Assembly (NCBI GenBank): GCA_000434055.1
Contig: HF999647.1
Coordinates: forward strand, 441,560 to 469,048
Length of the DNA stretch: 27,489 nucleotides
From: Ruminococcus sp. CAG:488
GTDB taxonomy: Bacteria > Bacillota > Clostridia > Oscillospirales > Acutalibacteraceae
Reading direction: 5' to 3'
The notes beneath the pieces were generated by a model, which was not told the origin of the DNA, searched no databases, and worked only from the letters and a program-made list of their open reading frames with translations. Numbering within the stretch: position 1 is the stretch's first letter; every line of letters starts with the position of its first letter. Below are positions 1-6,469 of this stretch, one piece after another. Both the position numbers and the translations under genes were made by a program.

Positions 1-24
1 CCGCCGGTTCAACCGGCGGTTTTG
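1..24 (+). terminator. Hairpin terminator at the left edge
   Basis: A 7-bp GC stem (1-7 with 13-19) and a 5-base loop are followed by TTTT on the plus strand. It would end a plus-strand gene lying left of the window. It could also end the minus-strand aldo/keto reductase remnant that stops at 27, but the minus-strand T-tract would lie outside the window. Confidence 0.6.
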
Positions 25-26
25 AT

Positions 27-557
27 TTATTCTTCCGAATCCTTTTCAAATGCATCCGCAACATCGGCCAAAAGCTTACGAATCTGGAGATGCTGCGGGC
101 AAGCCTTTTCACATTTGCCGCACTTTATGCAGTCAGACGCTTTGCGACCTTCCGAGGTGTGAACGTCGTTATAATAATAGTCTGCGTTCCAGTCGTGATA
201 TATCTGCTTCGCATTCATATCGGCAAACAAATCGGGGATTGAAATATGCTTCGGGCAGCCGTCCGTACAATAGCGGCAGGCGGTACACGGTATTGGATTT
301 TTGCTTTTAAATATTTTCTGAACCTTTTCAACGGCCGCAAGCTCTGTTTTGTCAAGCGGTTTAAAATCCTTCATAAAGCTGATGTTATCCTCCATCTGCT
401 CCATGTTTCCCATGCCGGAGAGAACAGTCATTATGCCCGGAAAGCCTGCATTCAAGATAGCATCAACCATTTCCTTGGTCTCTTCAATATTAACTTTTTA
501 GCCGTTCATCGGCAGCCTCATCATACTGAATCCGAAATTTTTTTTGATTTTATCCAT
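27..557 (-). pseudogene. Aldo/keto reductase with ferredoxin-like C-terminus, internally deleted and nonsense-mutated
   Basis: Two ends of one protein family are joined with the middle missing. Reading from the ATG at 557, the first residues (MDKIKKNFGFSMMRLPMNG) match the start of the 4Fe-4S aldo/keto reductase family. A TAA stop at 498-500 interrupts the frame, which then continues with the usual ETKEMVDA helix. After LNAGF it jumps to PGIMTVLSGM, which in the family lies near the C-terminus, so about 200-230 residues of the TIM barrel, including the catalytic Tyr and NADPH site, are absent. The rest is the C-terminal dicluster domain with two Cys motifs (CTACRYCTDGC and CIKCGKCEKAC). Frame is kept across the whole 177-codon stretch apart from the stop. 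An ATG at 470 could give a 147-residue ferredoxin-like fragment. The deletion size is estimated from family knowledge. Confidence 0.85.
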
Positions 558-590
558 TTGGGGTTGCTCCCTTTCTCTTCCAATATGTTC

Positions 591-619
591 ATTATATCAC
601 ACATGGATTCTAAGTCCAA
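591..619 (-). promoter_or_regulatory. Sigma-A promoter of the aldo/keto reductase remnant
   Basis: On the minus strand TTGGAC (619-614) and TATAAT (596-591) are separated by 17 bases, 34 bases upstream of the ATG at 557. A purine-rich AGGGAG ribosome site sits just before that ATG. The promoter looks intact although the gene is broken. Confidence 0.65.
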
Positions 620-642
620 CAATGCCGATTTTCTCTTGCTTA

Positions 643-670
643 ATGACGGTTTTTATGATAAAGTATAATC
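643..670 (+). promoter_or_regulatory. Probable promoter of the GH43 operon
   Basis: A perfect TATAAT lies at 665-670 with a weak -35-like ATGACG (643-648) 16 bases upstream. The start codon is 22 bases beyond the -10. It diverges from the promoter at 591-619. Confidence 0.4.
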
Positions 671-692
671 AGAAAACGAAAGGAAAAGCACT

Positions 693-1571
693 ATGGATAT
701 TAAATTTAACAACCCGATTTCCGAGGCTTGGCATGCCGACCCGGAAGCAAGAATTTACAACGGAAAATACTGCATTTACGTTACAAGAAGCCTTCCCTAC
801 GAGCAGCAGCTCAACCATGATATGTTTGTCTCCGACGATCTTGAGCACTGGGAAAAATTTGAATCGATTATTGACATGTCCGGTTTTCCTTGGGTGAAGA
901 AAGCCGTTTGGGCGCCGACAATTATCGAAAAAAACGGAAAATATTATTACATATTCGCCTCAAACGATATCCATGAGGATAATGAAGGCGGCGGCCTTGA
1001 AATTGCCGTTTCCGATTCGCCGACGGGTCCTTTTAAAGGCTACCTCGGCAAATCACTGATAGGTACAATAATCAACGGTGCTCAGCCGATCGACGCTCAT
1101 CTTTTCAAAGACGATGACGGTACGGTTTATCTTTACTACGGCGGCTGGAAACACTGCAATGTGTGTAAAATGAACGAGGAAATGACAGGCTTTGTTCCGT
1201 TTGATGACGGCGAAACCTTCAAAGAAATTACTCCGCACGATTATGTTGAGGGTCCTTGCATGATGAAAAAGGACGGCAAATATTATTTCATGTATTCCTG
1301 CGGAAGCTGGGGAGAGGGAACATACCGTGTTGACTATTCAATTTCCGACAGCCCTCTCGGCCCGTTTGAGAGCCTCGGAACAATCCTTTCCTCGCAGCCC
1401 GGAGTTGCCGAAGGACCCGGACACAACGGTTATTTTCTGCTTGAGGGCGGCGAGATGCTTATGGTTTACCACCGCCGCCGTGAGAATATCAAAGACCGTG
1501 ACGCAAGATTTCTTTGCATTGATAAGGTTGAATTTGACGGCGATAAAATCATGCCGATAAAAATGACCTGA
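693..1571 (+). CDS. Glycoside hydrolase family 43 protein
   Basis: A five-bladed beta-propeller glycosidase of the GH43 type, expected to act on arabinose- or xylose-containing plant oligosaccharides by inversion. The three catalytic acids of the family can be placed: D16 in HADPEARIY (base), D134 in QPIDAHLF (pKa modulator) and E186 in DYVEGPCMM (acid). The blade motifs WAPTII, KYYYIFAS and GKYYFMYS are also typical. At 292 residues it is a single catalytic domain without a carbohydrate-binding module. No signal peptide is present, so it probably works inside the cell on imported oligosaccharides. The ATG at 693 follows AAAGGA. The HD-domain gene starts 12 bases after its stop, so the two are likely co-transcribed. 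The substrate cannot be decided from sequence. Confidence 0.88.
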   Translation: MDIKFNNPISEAWHADPEARIYNGKYCIYVTRSLPYEQQLNHDMFVSDDLEHWEKFESIIDMSGFPWVKKAVWAPTIIEKNGKYYYIFASNDIHEDNEGGGLEIAVSDSPTGPFKGYLGKSLIGTIINGAQPIDAHLFKDDDGTVYLYYGGWKHCNVCKMNEEMTGFVPFDDGETFKEITPHDYVEGPCMMKKDGKYYFMYSCGSWGEGTYRVDYSISDSPLGPFESLGTILSSQPGVAEGPGHNGYFLLEGGEMLMVYHRRRENIKDRDARFLCIDKVEFDGDKIMPIKMT

Positions 1572-1583
1572 GGAGCAAATTTC

Positions 1584-2150
1584 ATGGAACCGAGAAAGCT
1601 AATTGAAACGCTTGCCGTTGCCGAACGGCTCAAGGACGCAACAAGACATTGCTATACCTCGGGCGGACGCAGGGAAAGCGTTGCCGAACATTCGTGGCGA
1701 ATGACTCTTATGGCCTATTTTGTCAGTGATGAATTTCCCAAAGCGGATTTTGAAAAAATATTTAAAATGTGCCTCATACATGACCTTGGCGAAGCATTCA
1801 CCGGAGATATCCCCACATTCGAGAAAACCGCAGAAAATGAAAAGCAGGAAGAAATGCTTCTTTTTGATTGGGTAAAATCCTTACCCGAACCGTTTTGCAC
1901 GGAACTGGCGGCGCTTTACAGTGAAATGGAAGAAAGAAAAACACTTGAGGCGAAAATATACAAAGCCATGGACAATCTTGAGGCTCTTATTCAACACAAC
2001 GAGAGCGACATTTCAACATGGCTTCCGCTTGAATACGACCTGCAAATGACATACGGAAACGACAAAACGGACTTTTCGGAATATATGAAGTCCTTGCGTG
2101 AGCTTGTACGAAACGACAGCGTTGAGAAAATAAAACAAAAAGAATCATGA
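1584..2150 (+). CDS. HD-domain phosphohydrolase (YfbR/HDDC2-like)
   Basis: A small cytoplasmic HD-superfamily metal-dependent phosphohydrolase of 188 residues. The metal ligands are visible as H36 (AEHSWRM), H66-D67 (IHDLGEAFTGD) and D130 (KAMDNLEAL). The IHDLGEAFTGD signature and length fit the YfbR/HDDC2 group, whose characterised members are 5'-deoxynucleotidases; the substrate here is inferred only from that similarity. The ribosome site TGAGGAG overlaps the stop of the upstream GH43 gene and the ATG follows 12 bases after it, so the two genes form an operon. A hairpin terminator begins 10 bases after the stop codon. No metabolic link with the glycosidase is obvious. Confidence 0.85.
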   Translation: MEPRKLIETLAVAERLKDATRHCYTSGGRRESVAEHSWRMTLMAYFVSDEFPKADFEKIFKMCLIHDLGEAFTGDIPTFEKTAENEKQEEMLLFDWVKSLPEPFCTELAALYSEMEERKTLEAKIYKAMDNLEALIQHNESDISTWLPLEYDLQMTYGNDKTDFSEYMKSLRELVRNDSVEKIKQKES

Positions 2151-2160
2151 ATGAAAAAAC

Positions 2161-2198
2161 AGCAATGTATTGTGACTGATACATTGTTGCTTTTTTTG
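2161..2198 (+). terminator. Terminator of the GH43-HD operon
   Basis: An inverted repeat around the loop 2171-2178 (AATGTAT with ATACATT, extended by AGCAA/TTGCT with a small bulge) is followed by seven T residues. Confidence 0.75.
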
Positions 2199-2274
2199 TC
2201 AGTTTATAATTCTTTGCTCCGTTTTCGAGCCGGGGTTGTCAGCAGGTCGAGAAACGTAAATCGGCACATTTTCT

Positions 2275-2802
2275 TTATCTTCTCATGAGCTTGCTCGTGT
2301 AGAGCTTATGTATGCCGAATTTCCAGCAAAGGAGCATACCGAACACTGCGCCGACAGCCGCCTGAAGAATCTGGAACGGAAGCTTTAATATTGCCGCCTC
2401 GGGAGTGCCGTAGAAAAATGCTCTGCCGATTGAATAGCCGACAACCATTATTACTGCGCCGACAGCGACGCCGATTCCCGAGCTGAGCACGGGTTTCTTT
2501 TTCAAAACATAGTGTGAGAAAACGGAAATGACTATTGCTTGCAAGCCGTGTGTTATAAGTGAAACCCACATCGGGGTCGGATAGAAGAAGAGATCTCCGA
2601 GAAATGCTCCGACTCCGCCGACCATAAATGCTGCCAACGGGTCAAGAATTATTGCCGCCGTGCATATAACGATGTCATTAAGATAGAGATGTCCGCCCGC
2701 TACGGGAACTCCGAAGGAGCTGAGTGCCACGTTCATAGCCATGAGCACTGCCGTTGTGCAAAGCCACATTGTATTCTGCCTTGCTGTTCTTTTTGTTTGC
2801 AT
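2275..2802 (-). CDS. ECF transporter S component (vitamin/cofactor uptake)
   Basis: A 175-residue polytopic membrane protein, the size of substrate-binding S components of energy-coupling factor transporters. It has a short basic cytoplasmic N-terminus and five or six hydrophobic segments. The run GGHLYLNDIV, then DPLAAFMVGGVGAFLGDL and later THGLQAIVI, matches the pattern of the ECF riboflavin-type S component family, which includes several vitamin specificities. No ATPase or T component lies nearby, so it would share a common ECF module encoded elsewhere (group II arrangement). The ATG at 2802 follows AGGAGG with 8-base spacing. It diverges from a MocR-type regulator 91 bases away. MocR proteins often control vitamin B6 metabolism, so pyridoxine-type vitamers are a reasonable guess, not shown by the sequence. 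Confidence 0.82.
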   Translation of the reverse strand: MQTKRTARQNTMWLCTTAVLMAMNVALSSFGVPVAGGHLYLNDIVICTAAIILDPLAAFMVGGVGAFLGDLFFYPTPMWVSLITHGLQAIVISVFSHYVLKKKPVLSSGIGVAVGAVIMVVGYSIGRAFFYGTPEAAILKLPFQILQAAVGAVFGMLLCWKFGIHKLYTSKLMRR

Positions 2803-2893
2803 TATGTTTTCCTCCTTGCAAATCTGTTGGAAATATTATATAATAGCTCTGATAATATAAAATAGTCAGAAACGGAGAAAAATATATAACCAG

Positions 2894-3991
2894 ATGAAAT
2901 ATATAATCGACAAACAAAAACACCCCGTATATCTGCAAATTTACAGGCAGATTCGAGACGATATAACAAGCGGAGCATTTGAATTTAACAGTAAGCTGCC
3001 GTCAAAGAGGCTGCTTGCAGATGAGCTCGGAGTAAGCACGATAACCGTTGAGCATGCGTATGAGCTTCTGTGCGACGAGGGCTATATCGAGCCGAGAGAG
3101 CGAAGCGGATATTTTGTTATTTTCAGCTCCGATGACGGCTTTGCCAAGGTCTCGCATATATCAGATTCGCTGAAATTCCATGCGTCTTCGACACACTCAA
3201 GCTTTTCAATTTCACTTTTAAGCAAGACAATGCGCAGGGTCTTGACTGATTATAATGAAGTTATTCTTGAAAAGTCACCGAATGTCGGCTGCGTAGAGCT
3301 TAGAGCCGCATTGAAGCAGTACCTTGCACGCAACAGGGGAATAAACGTTGAAATTGAGCAAATAGTTATCGGTTCGGGTGCGGAATATCTTTACAGGCTT
3401 ATCGTAGACCTGCTTGGTCGTGATAAGGTCTATGCCATTGAATCGCCGTCTTATCAGAAAATTGAGCTGGTTTACCGTGCGGCGGGTGTAAGATATGAGA
3501 TGTTGCCTCTTTGCAACGACGGAATTGACGGAGCCGCACTCGCTAAAACAGATGCGGACGTCCTGCACACAACGCCGTACAGGAGCTTCCCGACAGGCGT
3601 CACGGCTTCGGCTTCAAAGCGCTATGAATACATACGCTGGTCGGAAAAAGGCGAAAGATTTATCATAGAATCGGACTACGATTCCGAGTTTTCGGTTTCA
3701 TCAAAGCCGACAGAGACAATTTTTTCCCTTTCCGATCACGATAACGTTATTTATCTCAATACGTTTTCAAAAACAATTTCTCCGTCCATGCGTGTCGGAT
3801 ATATGGTTCTTCCCAAAAGGCTTGTCGAGCCGTTCAATGACAGACTCGGATTTTATTCTTGCACTGTTCCGACTTTTGAACAGCTTGTCCTCACCGAGCT
3901 GATAAATAACGGCGATTTTGAACGCCATATCAATCGAGAGCGCCGAAAAAAACGCCGCGAAGCTGAGACAAAGACAGACAGAAATGATTAA
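2894..3991 (+). CDS. MocR-type GntR/aminotransferase regulator, C-terminally truncated
   Basis: A PLP-binding transcription factor. Residues about 1-78 form a GntR winged helix (PVYLQIYRQIRDDI, LPSKRLLADELGVS, DEGYIEPRERSGYFV). Residues about 105-340 form a fold-type I aminotransferase-like domain with the Schiff-base lysine at K293 in NTFSKTISPSMRVGY and the FPTGVT and ESDYDSEF motifs. MocR proteins are normally about 450-480 residues; this one has 365. It ends in a basic tail (KKRREAETKTDRND) right after the FERHINR helix, so roughly 85-100 residues of the small C-terminal domain are missing. A run of seven A residues lies just before the tail, and the +1 frame reads KLRQRQTEMIKKL, which looks more like the expected next helix. 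The ATG has only a distant, weak ribosome site. It may be inactive or altered. Confidence 0.75.
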   Translation: MKYIIDKQKHPVYLQIYRQIRDDITSGAFEFNSKLPSKRLLADELGVSTITVEHAYELLCDEGYIEPRERSGYFVIFSSDDGFAKVSHISDSLKFHASSTHSSFSISLLSKTMRRVLTDYNEVILEKSPNVGCVELRAALKQYLARNRGINVEIEQIVIGSGAEYLYRLIVDLLGRDKVYAIESPSYQKIELVYRAAGVRYEMLPLCNDGIDGAALAKTDADVLHTTPYRSFPTGVTASASKRYEYIRWSEKGERFIIESDYDSEFSVSSKPTETIFSLSDHDNVIYLNTFSKTISPSMRVGYMVLPKRLVEPFNDRLGFYSCTVPTFEQLVLTELINNGDFERHINRERRKKRREAETKTDRND

Positions 3992-3996
3992 AAAGC

Positions 3997-4025
3997 TTGA
4001 ATTATTCTTGCAAATAGATTATATT
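3997..4025 (+). promoter_or_regulatory. Promoter of the GHL6-type hydrolase gene
   Basis: TTGAAT (3997-4002), a 17-base spacer and TATATT (4020-4025) lie immediately after the MocR stop codon. A GGAGG ribosome site at 4042-4046 precedes the ATG at 4054. Confidence 0.6.
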
Positions 4026-4053
4026 GTTTATACACAACTATCGGAGGTAACTT

Positions 4054-5997
4054 ATGAAAGATTTCAGATTAAGACAGGTACACCTTGATTTCCACACTTC
4101 GCCGCTCATTCCCGATGTCGGCGCAAGATTTGATAAAAAGGAATGGCAGGAGACGCTGAAAATGGGCCATGTTGATTCAATTACGGTTTTCTCAAAGTGT
4201 CATCACGGATATTCATATCATCCGACAAAAGTCAACACAATGAATCCGACACTGAAATTCGACCTTCTCAAGGCTCAGCTTGAAGCCTGCGAGGAAATCG
4301 GAGTTCGTGCTCCCGTGTATATCTCGGCAGGCTTTGATGAAAAGGACGCGGTTGAGCATCACGATTGGCTGAGAGTCGAACCGTCGAATATCGGCAAGGC
4401 TCCCGATTTTGAGCACGCCGGCTATCATATGATGTGCTTCAATACGGCTTATCTTGACAAGCTCATTGCCGAGATAGAGGAGGTCATGGTCAACTACAAT
4501 CCATGTGAGATCTTTCTTGATATTGTCGGTGAACCGATGTGCTGCTGCGAAAAATGCTGTGCGGACATGACCGCGGCAGGGCTTGATTACAATAATCTTA
4601 AGGACGTTGAAGCCTTCGGCAGGAAGGTGTACCGCAACTATCTTGACAGGGTAGAGGAGGCTGTTCATAAGCATAATCCCGAAACAATTATTTTTCAAAA
4701 TTCGGGTCATGTTTCAAAGGGCAGGCGTGATCTTATTGACACGATCGACTGCCTCGAATTGGAGAGCCTTCCTACGGGCGGCTGGGGATACGACCATTTC
4801 CCGATGTCTGCGGCATATGCGAGAACTCAACGCGATTGCTTCCTCGGCATGACGGGTAAATTTCATCAGACATGGGGAGAATTCGGCGGATTTAAGCATC
4901 CGAATGCACTCCGTTATGAGGCTGCGCTTTCTCTTGCAGAGGGTGGCGGATGTTCAATCGGCGACCAGATGCATCCGGAAGGACTGCTCAATAAATCGAC
5001 CTATGCCCTTATAGGAAAGGCTTATGCAGAGGTCGAAGCTAAAGAGCCGTGGTGCAAGGGGGCAAAGTATATTGCCGATATAGCTGTTCTTGCTGCGGAA
5101 TGTATCAAAGGCAGAGGCGAGGGCGGATGGCACGATGCGGGCGCAAACCGTATTCTTCTTGAAACAAACAGACTTTATGATTTTATAGATCTTGATGAAG
5201 ATTTTACAAAGTATAAAATGCTTATCCTGCCGGATATTTGGGTCTTTGACGAAAAGATTAAATCAAAGATAGACGACTATCTTTCGCAGGGCGGCAAGCT
5301 TCTTCTTTCCGGCAAATCGGGTCTTGATAAAAATAACGAGTTTTGCATTGATACAGGAGTTAAGTTTATCGGCGAGAACGAATTCAGACCAACATATTTT
5401 ATCCCGGAATTTGATACTGTAAACGGCAAAACCGAGTACCTTATGCGTGCGGTGAATTATCGCTTTGACAATATTGATGCCGAAATCGTTGCAAACGGAC
5501 AGAATCCCTATTTTAACCGCACCGCCGAGCATTTCTGCTCACATCAGCATGCGCCGAACGACAGAAGGCTTACATATCCGACCGCTGCGATCAAGGGCAA
5601 CGTCGCTTATATCGGCTGGGATATTTTCAGGGGCTATGCGGAATCCGGCGATTTCCACATCAAGGAGCTTGTTGCGTACGTTATTGAGCGACTTATGAAC
5701 GGCAATTTTACGATTGAAAGCTCAATACCCGACAGGGGTATCGTTACCCTACTTCAACAGAACGACAGAAAGATTGTTCACCTTCTTTATTCTCACACGA
5801 CGGTGCGCGGCAAGAATACGGAGGTGATCGAGGATATAGTTCCTCTTTATAATGTTGACGTCAGCGTGAAATGCAACAAACCGAAAAGAGTTATCCTCGT
5901 GCCGCAGAATGAAGAAATCAGCTTTAACTACTCCGACGGAAGAGTCTCATTTACGGTACCCAAGGTTGAAATACATCAGATGATTTCGATTGAGTAG
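4054..5997 (+). CDS. GHL6-type glycoside hydrolase with GH42-like trimerisation domain (GH151-like?)
   Basis: A 647-residue protein recognised as the 'hypothetical glycosyl hydrolase 6' type joined to a beta-galactosidase-trimerisation-like domain. The first half looks like a TIM barrel: QVHLDFHTSP, SITVFSKCHHGYSYHP, PVYISAGFD, and the core strand CEIFLDIVGEP (D156), followed by a Cys cluster CCCEKCC (C163-C169). Later come LELESLPTGGWGYDHFP and WGEFGG (E276). From about residue 330 to 560 the pattern DFTKYKMLILPDIWVFDE and SQGGKLLLSG resembles the GH42 trimerisation domain. Some members of this group are GH151 alpha-L-fucosidases, so fucosidase activity is possible but unproven. No signal peptide: cytoplasmic. 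It is transcribed alone, with its own promoter and a hairpin after the stop. Confidence 0.75.
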   Translation: MKDFRLRQVHLDFHTSPLIPDVGARFDKKEWQETLKMGHVDSITVFSKCHHGYSYHPTKVNTMNPTLKFDLLKAQLEACEEIGVRAPVYISAGFDEKDAVEHHDWLRVEPSNIGKAPDFEHAGYHMMCFNTAYLDKLIAEIEEVMVNYNPCEIFLDIVGEPMCCCEKCCADMTAAGLDYNNLKDVEAFGRKVYRNYLDRVEEAVHKHNPETIIFQNSGHVSKGRRDLIDTIDCLELESLPTGGWGYDHFPMSAAYARTQRDCFLGMTGKFHQTWGEFGGFKHPNALRYEAALSLAEGGGCSIGDQMHPEGLLNKSTYALIGKAYAEVEAKEPWCKGAKYIADIAVLAAECIKGRGEGGWHDAGANRILLETNRLYDFIDLDEDFTKYKMLILPDIWVFDEKIKSKIDDYLSQGGKLLLSGKSGLDKNNEFCIDTGVKFIGENEFRPTYFIPEFDTVNGKTEYLMRAVNYRFDNIDAEIVANGQNPYFNRTAEHFCSHQHAPNDRRLTYPTAAIKGNVAYIGWDIFRGYAESGDFHIKELVAYVIERLMNGNFTIESSIPDRGIVTLLQQNDRKIVHLLYSHTTVRGKNTEVIEDIVPLYNVDVSVKCNKPKRVILVPQNEEISFNYSDGRVSFTVPKVEIHQMISIE

Positions 5998-6025
5998 AAA
6001 TATACATTATAATAATATAATAAAC

Positions 6026-6060
6026 AAAAAGGAGCGGAAAGCCGAAAAGCTAACCGCTCC
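6026..6060. terminator. Bidirectional hairpin terminator
   Basis: GGAGCGG (6031-6037) pairs with CCGCTCC (6054-6060). On the minus strand it is followed by TTTTTG; on the plus strand by a T-rich GATTTATTTA. It can end the GHL6 gene and act as a backup for the minus-strand tRNA transcript. Confidence 0.6.
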
Positions 6061-6156
6061 GATTTATTTATAAGAAACCCATAAAAATATATTCTTGAAG
6101 CAATAAATCCCAAAACCGCAAAAATCACCGTTTTTTACTGCCTTAAATCAGTTATA

Positions 6157-6197
6157 GAAAAAGCCGCAAGCCCTTGATACACAAAGGTTTGCGGCTT
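6157..6197 (-). terminator. Terminator of the tRNA-Thr gene
   Basis: AAGCCGCAA (6161-6169) pairs perfectly with TTGCGGCTT (6189-6197) and is followed on the minus strand by a TTTTTC tract. The stem begins at the last base of the encoded CCA end. Confidence 0.75.
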
Positions 6198-6272
6198 GGA
6201 GCTACTGGTCGGACTCGAACCGACGACCTGCTCATTACGAATGAGCTGCTCTACCAACTGAGCCACAGTAGC
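6197..6272 (-). tRNA. tRNA-Thr (anticodon CGU)
   Basis: A complete 76-base cloverleaf reads on the minus strand. The 7-bp acceptor stem is GCTACTG with CAGTAGC, the D stem is GCTC/GAGC, the anticodon stem is GCTCA/TGAGC with loop TTCGTAA (anticodon CGT, decoding ACG), and the T arm contains the invariant GGTTCGAGTCC. Discriminator T and an encoded CCA follow. It is a single-gene unit with its own promoter and terminator. Confidence 0.95.
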
Positions 6273-6298
6273 ATCTGCTGAAAGTGTCAACGACTGAT

Positions 6299-6327
6299 AT
6301 TCTAATATATTTTGGAGAAAAAAGCAA
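6299..6327 (-). promoter_or_regulatory. Promoter of the tRNA-Thr gene
   Basis: On the minus strand TTGCTT (6327-6322), a 17-base spacer and TAGAAT (6304-6299) lie 26 bases before the tRNA 5' end. Confidence 0.5.
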
Positions 6328-6403
6328 TAGTTTTTATAAAAAAAGTTATTATTTTTAACGCAACGGGCTTTTTTTACAATGCACTGCTATTGTTTGCTCA
6401 AAG

Positions 6404-6432
6404 TTGACAGGCACTTTTATTTTGAGTATAAT
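6404..6432 (+). promoter_or_regulatory. Perfect-consensus sigma-A promoter
   Basis: TTGACA (6404-6409), a 17-base spacer and TATAAT (6427-6432) match the housekeeping consensus at every position. It is placed 37 bases before the ATG of the flavoprotein gene. An upstream start for that gene would fall inside this promoter and is therefore unlikely. Confidence 0.85.
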
Positions 6433-6469
6433 GAAAACAGAGAATAATTATGAGAAGAGGTGCACAAAA

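Noticed and set aside
498..500. Possible programmed readthrough of the aldo/keto reductase stop
   Set aside because: The stop is TAA, not TGA, so selenocysteine is excluded, and the catalytic barrel is missing anyway.
2803..2893. Riboswitch upstream of the vitamin S component
   Set aside because: Only 91 AT-rich bases are shared by two divergent genes, with no conserved aptamer motif or terminator hairpin.
4213..4710. 165-codon antisense frame inside the GHL6 gene
   Set aside because: It is the mirror of a strongly supported coding region, with no ribosome site or domain pattern of its own.
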